A stretch of 10,910 bases of DNA from Candidatus Krumholzibacteriota bacterium. GTDB taxonomy: Bacteria; Krumholzibacteriota; Krumholzibacteriia; Krumholzibacteriales; Krumholzibacteriaceae. The stretch spans positions 1-10,910 of the forward strand of contig JAUWMD010000067.1 in the NCBI GenBank assembly GCA_030613345.1, in the 5' to 3' direction. The position numbers were made by a program, and so were the translations under genes. The notes below the pieces were generated by a model. The model had not been told where the DNA came from. It did not search any database and saw nothing but the letters and a program-made list of their open reading frames with translations. Positions 8,801 to 10,910 of this stretch are shown here, in pieces; the stretch's first letter is position 1; every line of letters starts with the position of its first letter.

Positions 8801-9539
8801 AGTCGTCGGCGGCCTGCCTGAAATACCGGGCGGCTTCGGCCGATTCGCCTCTTGCGAGGGCCCTGTCGCCGAGCTTCATAATGGCCAGTGCCGCCATCGG
8901 CGACATCGGGTACCTGTCGACCGTTTCCTTCAGTATCTTTTCCGCTTCGAGGTCCCTGCCGGTGTTCACCAGCGCGATCGCCAGGCTGTATCCCGCCCTC
9001 GAGGCCTGATCAGGGTATCTCGCCGGATCGGAGGCCCGCCTGAGAACGGTCACCGCCTCGCGTGAATCGCCGGCCGCGATGAGGCATTCCCCCGCCTCGA
9101 GAAGGGCCCTGCCCTCGAGGGGGCAGCTCCCGGAAGTCTCGGGTATGATCATCAGCTCGTCGGCTGCCTCCCTGAAACGCTTCAGGGCCTTGAGAATCGT
9201 CCCGCGATAGAACCTCGCCTTGCAGGAGTTCTCGTCCCCGGGATAGTCCGTAAGCTGCCTCTCGAATGCGGACAGGGCGTCGTTCGCCCGCCCGGCCTGC
9301 ATCCAGCATTCGCCGGCCGAGAAGAGGGCCTTGGCGCGAAGACCGCTTGCCGGATGTTTTTCCGAGAACCGGATGAACTCCTCCGCTGCGGCGACGAACA
9401 TCTTGTCGCGCTGCAGCCTCTTCGCGAAGCGGAAATCCTCGCTTTCACCCGACCGGCAGGGCCCGGCGGCGAGGACGATCGCGATTACGGCGACGGCGGC
9501 GATGGAGACAATTCCACACGCCTTGTCATGGATATTCAA
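5892..9539 (-). CDS. Large exported tetratricopeptide-repeat protein
   Basis: About 1215 residues, almost entirely alpha-helical repeats. TPR character is clear from many copies of the small/aromatic pattern, for example AKALFSAGECWMQAGRANDA (75-94 counted from the upstream ATG), SVLYDLGETRFSRKDYKGAL, AGALYQLAICDIRRGGYAEA and EAAVCYERLGRIDEAKSIYA. The N-terminus, MNIHDKACGIVSIAAVAVIA followed by V-L-A-A-G-P-C, is a signal peptide or signal anchor; Pro before the Cys argues against a lipobox. The body should therefore be periplasmic or outer-membrane associated. Residues 591-663 hold eight tryptophans and look different from the repeats. The C-terminus is short and polar (QQQPENNGE) with no enzymatic domain. 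An ATG at 9557 would add six residues, but the TTG at 9539 has a perfect ribosome binding site. Repeats with P-x-x-x-x-A spacing resemble YbgF/BamD-type TPRs, suggesting an assembly scaffold, but the function is not known. It is probably the first gene of the transcript that continues into uvrA. Confidence 0.93.
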   Translation of the reverse strand: MNIHDKACGIVSIAAVAVIAIVLAAGPCRSGESEDFRFAKRLQRDKMFVAAAEEFIRFSEKHPASGLRAKALFSAGECWMQAGRANDALSAFERQLTDYPGDENSCKARFYRGTILKALKRFREAADELMIIPETSGSCPLEGRALLEAGECLIAAGDSREAVTVLRRASDPARYPDQASRAGYSLAIALVNTGRDLEAEKILKETVDRYPMSPMAALAIMKLGDRALARGESAEAARYFRQAADDYREDSLREKALSKLLEAAHRAGDEKTVLKTADEYIKLFSEGAGRLRAYTLGINAARDLGERDRAISMIDSWRAEEGYFDPDGGLSLMRASLLEEKGKTGDALAELGRFRRAYPASILLVEALLLEGRLLAKSKRYDEAVLRYDIALAEGAGGEERLETLGRLAEISAAQLSDTLAALRYWGMIASADRGGEKGEKALWRSASVREAAGDMRGAAADLRRIEKEYHGGKYASEAAERAIRLELLAGPGGDAEGELARLAVDGSVNGGMRYLETGRILLVEAGRHREAAGYLERALQSGLPDGEKARARYYLGNARALGYEISVATGSPDDGLRKRAIDEWWKVVREAPGTKWGGKSHRAWLGYRLDEWDIDGRLRRLDEFLGYYGSSGGHYWWAQERKLEYLYDASPGSGDWAADSALAVAGLFLDNVSPAKGKKEALLRSGYLYRMKGEADRAESALASFAESYPDDYRTVSVLYDLGETRFSRKDYKGALGAYEACLAKDPPRRLEGRCMLRTGDCFYYMHEYGRAAERYADLARLDHPPGLEDEAAYRQALALRQAGRGDEADEILRSLYERTDLSPGLRARVLELTGRRMAETGDHEAAHALFEELCHTRRTSGSLILLAETLLELGESKDAVKRFDEAIRLEGADTCRILSGRARSYYAAGETKQGNRDLDGMIRQCPGHPGTAEALLARGGAAVAADDCEGAAETLEYLREHYAGSEAAAGALYQLAICDIRRGGYAEAIERLGLFLRESPESPMTGQVYFKLATSHYASGSHNLAAANYALAAESTTDRERKYKAMANLARVYQELEEWEKAGDTWKDVTERFPEREDIIETFFNLGFCYSQAGDFELAWEVYRRIPAVAITEEQQGRAHYWAGISLKNLGRYDEAVREFLRVPYLRTGGMWGVTSKLEAAVCYERLGRIDEAKSIYAQVVSLHGENSDWGSMAKKSLDRLEAGQQQPENNGE

Positions 9540-9544
9540 AGAAA

Positions 9545-9552
9545 TTCCTCCC
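9545..9552 (-). promoter_or_regulatory. Ribosome binding site favouring a TTG start for the TPR gene
   Basis: GGGAGGAA on the minus strand, five bases before TTG at 9539-9537. The alternative ATG at 9557-9555 has only pyrimidine-rich sequence upstream, with no purine tract, and the ribosome binding site would lie inside its coding sequence. The TTG start also leaves a compact signal peptide with a basic-polar N-terminus. Confidence 0.65.
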
Positions 9553-9587
9553 GGCATATATGGGAAGGCGGCAGTTCAAAAACAGCA

Positions 9588-9602
9588 TTAGCAAGTTAGC
9601 AA
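9588..9602. repeat. Short tandem repeat TTAGCAA x2 over the -10 region
   Basis: Plus-strand TTAGCAA (9588-9594), one G, then TTAGCAA again (9596-9602); on the transcribed sense it reads TTGCTAA-C-TTGCTAA. The pair covers the proposed -10 box. It could be a binding site for a regulator or simply a product of local AT-richness. Confidence 0.5.
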
Positions 9603-9621
9603 ATGACCCATGAGAGGTCAA
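9593..9621 (-). promoter_or_regulatory. Predicted sigma70-type promoter for the TPR-uvrA-gcv transcript
   Basis: Minus-strand TTGACC (9621-9616) as -35, a 17-nt spacer, and TAACTT (9598-9593) as -10, with a TG-n extension directly before the -10. The -35 matches consensus at five of six positions; the -10 keeps the key T, A and final T only. Transcription would start near 9586, giving a leader of roughly 45 nt before the TTG start. It falls in the only long AT-richer gap in the window and just upstream of the first gene of a tightly packed gene set. Housekeeping sigma factors of some FCB bacteria (Bacteroidota) use a different consensus, so this is a prediction. Confidence 0.45.
9604..9620. 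repeat. Inverted repeat TGACC-N7-GGTCA overlapping the -35 box
   Basis: A perfect five-base dyad with a seven-base spacer (TGACC at 9604-9608, GGTCA at 9616-9620). One arm sits in the proposed -35 element and the other in the spacer, the usual position for a repressor operator. Arms are short enough that chance is possible. Confidence 0.4.
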
Positions 9622-9670
9622 CATTGAAGGGGCGGCGGGAATGGAGATGAAAAGGCGTCACCGGCACGCA

Positions 9671-10216
9671 TCATCGTTCGCGGCAGATCGCCTTTATTGC
9701 TCCCCAGGAAGTCTCGTCGGTGGAAATCACCTCGTCGACCGTGATCTTCGCCCGTTTGTCCCTGTTGTGAGGGAGACTCTCGTTCACGCCGTTCCTCAGG
9801 TCGGAAGAGGAGAAGTCGAGCCAGGCGACACCGGGCGAAAGCGCCTGGAAGTAAATGGTAAAGAGGATACCCGGGCCGTCGACGGTCGTCCCGAGCACGG
9901 AGCCGTTGACCGATATCGAACCGGCTTCCCCCGGATTGAGCCACCTGAAGAAGGTCGGGTCGCCCATGCTGCCGGGCAGTGTCCCCTCGATAACGTTCAC
10001 GACCATCACGCACAGGTCCCCTGTGAGAGATACCGATATGTCGTATCCCATGATGCTTTCGATATCGTCGACCATCACGTGAACGGGAAATGGGTCGAAG
10101 GTGAGGATCAACGTGTCGGCCGGCGAGAAGCAGAGTTCATCGGCTGTGGCCGGACCGGCCGACATCAACAGGGCGAATGTTGCCACAAACAGGACCATGT
10201 ATTTGATAGAGGTCAT
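9671..10216 (-). CDS. Small secreted cohesin-like protein
   Basis: 181 residues. Residues 1-26 form a clear Sec signal peptide: K at 5, a hydrophobic core and cleavage expected after S-A-G-P-A-T-A. The rest is a beta-rich module resembling cohesin/carbohydrate-binding sandwich folds: VHVMVDDIESIMGYDISVSL, then SISVNGSVLGTTVDGPGILF followed by T-I-Y-F-Q-A-L, the pattern of an extracellular matrix or binding domain seen in many FCB secreted proteins. Unlike its upstream neighbour it has no FlgD/T9SS domain; it ends in TSWGAIKAICRER. The ATG at 10216 has GGGAGAAGA a few bases upstream and lies 15 nt after the neighbour's stop, so the two are probably co-transcribed. It precedes the proposed promoter at about 9600, so it appears to be the last gene of the right-hand unit. 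No catalytic motif is visible; a binding or structural role at the cell surface is inference. The fold assignment is from pattern only. Confidence 0.8.
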   Translation of the reverse strand: MTSIKYMVLFVATFALLMSAGPATADELCFSPADTLILTFDPFPVHVMVDDIESIMGYDISVSLTGDLCVMVVNVIEGTLPGSMGDPTFFRWLNPGEAGSISVNGSVLGTTVDGPGILFTIYFQALSPGVAWLDFSSSDLRNGVNESLPHNRDKRAKITVDEVISTDETSWGAIKAICRER

Positions 10217-10231
10217 ATTCTTCTCCCGATG

Positions 10232-10910
10232 CTACCGGATCAGTACGAGTTTTCTCTCCAGTCTCAGCGGTCCCGTCCTCGAGACCGCCATATAGAGCCC
10301 GGAGCTGACGGCCGAGCCCGCATCGCTCGTACCATCCCAGTGGATTTCGCTTCGTCCCGCAGGGGCGGCTCCGCTGAAGAGCCTGCGCACCGTCCTGCCG
10401 GCTGTGTCGTATATGTCGATCTCCGTCGAACGACCGTCCCCGCTTCCTGCCGGAAGCTCGAGCACGATCGTCGTCGCGGGATTGAACGGGTTGGGATAGT
10501 TGGAAAGCCGTCCCCCCTCCACAGGCGGGACCGTCCCGCCGGTCTGTGTGGTGACGATTATCCTGCCCGGCTGCCCGATATTCTCATCAAGCTGATTCCT
10601 GTCGATATCGAGTACCGAGATACGCTCGATCCCGATATCCGTCGCGCCGAGTGCCAGCGCCTCGAAGGTGATCTCGAAGAGGCTTCCCGGCGGGATGATG
10701 TACGAGCGGTATCCCAGCACGCAGGCGGCTACCGAAATGGTATCCGCCGACGGCGCGTCCGGAACGAAGAATACCGGAAAGAGCGCCTCGTTGAAAAGCG
10801 GTCCCTTACGGGCTGAAACAAGCAAGACGACAGTCGAATCAAAACTGAGGACGCACTCCGCGCAGCTCAGCGAGTCGACCCCGTCGTCTACATGAACATA
10901 CAGCGGGCAG
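10232..10910 (-). CDS. Secreted protein with cohesin-like module and FlgD/T9SS type A sorting domain, 5' end outside window
   Basis: The reading frame is open to the window edge, so the N-terminus and signal peptide are missing; 225 residues are visible. Translation should not start at the internal TTG at 10825, because the frame upstream of it is coding in style. Visible residues 1-120 are a cohesin-like beta module (CPLYVHVDDGVDSLSCAEC, then LSFDS, and later DTISVAACVLG and LFEITFEALALG). A Thr/Gly/Pro linker (120-133) leads to a C-terminal FlgD Ig-like/T9SS type A domain: LSNYPNPFNPATTI (135-148), IDIYDTAGRTVRRLF (164-178), IHWDGTSDAG, SSGLYMAV and the terminal RKLVLIR. In T9SS lineages this domain sends the protein across the outer membrane and is removed on attachment. 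The stop is TAG at 10234. A C-x-x-C pair (C16, C19) in the module is absent from the downstream paralogue. Ligand unknown. Confidence 0.9.
   Translation of the reverse strand, partial: CPLYVHVDDGVDSLSCAECVLSFDSTVVLLVSARKGPLFNEALFPVFFVPDAPSADTISVAACVLGYRSYIIPPGSLFEITFEALALGATDIGIERISVLDIDRNQLDENIGQPGRIIVTTQTGGTVPPVEGGRLSNYPNPFNPATTIVLELPAGSGDGRSTEIDIYDTAGRTVRRLFSGAAPAGRSEIHWDGTSDAGSAVSSGLYMAVSRTGPLRLERKLVLIR

Noticed and set aside
9440..9539. Lipoprotein signal (lipobox) on the TPR protein
   Set aside because: The candidate cysteine is preceded by Pro (A-A-G-P-C); a lipobox needs a small residue such as Gly, Ala or Ser at that position.
9604..9620. LexA/SOS operator upstream of the uvrA-containing transcript
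   Set aside because: The dyad TGACC-N7-GGTCA matches neither the CTGT-N8-ACAG nor the GAAC-N4-GTTC LexA pattern.
9650..9669. Possible rho-independent terminator after the small secreted gene
   Set aside because: Minus-strand GCGT-N7-ACGC followed by four T residues, but the stem is only four base pairs and does not extend, so it is too weak to call.

Overview
All recognisable genes in this window lie on the minus strand, so transcription runs from high to low coordinates. The DNA is GC-rich. The T9SS/FlgD-type C-terminal domain, the cohesin-like secreted proteins, the large periplasmic-type TPR protein and the two-subunit glycine decarboxylase together suggest a Gram-negative bacterium of the FCB superphylum or one of its candidate phyla (Krumholzibacteriota, Eisenbacteria, Latescibacterota or similar). 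This placement is inferred from protein style; no rRNA or other marker is present.

In transcription order: (1) 10910-10232, the C-terminal part of a secreted protein with a cohesin-like module and a FlgD/T9SS type A sorting domain. (2) 10216-9671, a small secreted cohesin-like protein 15 nt downstream that resembles the first but has no sorting domain. (3) A 100-nt-scale intergenic gap holding a plausible sigma70-type promoter with a dyad and a short direct repeat. (4) 9539-5892, a very large exported TPR protein of about 1215 residues. (5) 5860-3017, uvrA, the damage-recognition ATPase of nucleotide excision repair. (6) 2992-1883 gcvT, 1826-1440 gcvH, 1417-62 gcvPA and, from base 65 out of the window, gcvPB.

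The gcv genes encode the aminomethyltransferase, the lipoyl carrier and the two-subunit decarboxylase of the glycine cleavage system, which feeds one-carbon units to tetrahydrofolate. The dihydrolipoyl dehydrogenase gene is not in the window. Gaps from the TPR gene to gcvPB are short (22-56 nt, then a 4-nt overlap), and I see no convincing terminator between them. The simplest reading is one long transcript, TPR-uvrA-gcvT-gcvH-gcvPA-gcvPB, from the promoter near 9600.

This is mostly ordinary housekeeping DNA with an accessory-looking secreted-protein pair at the right end. I found no mobile element, CRISPR array, RNA gene or clear new defence or biosynthetic system. The points most worth a second look are the paired cohesin-like proteins with different C-termini, the W-G-x-I-K tail of the smaller one, the tryptophan-rich core of the TPR protein, the LAGGE signature in UvrA, and the co-directional linkage of uvrA to the glycine cleavage genes.
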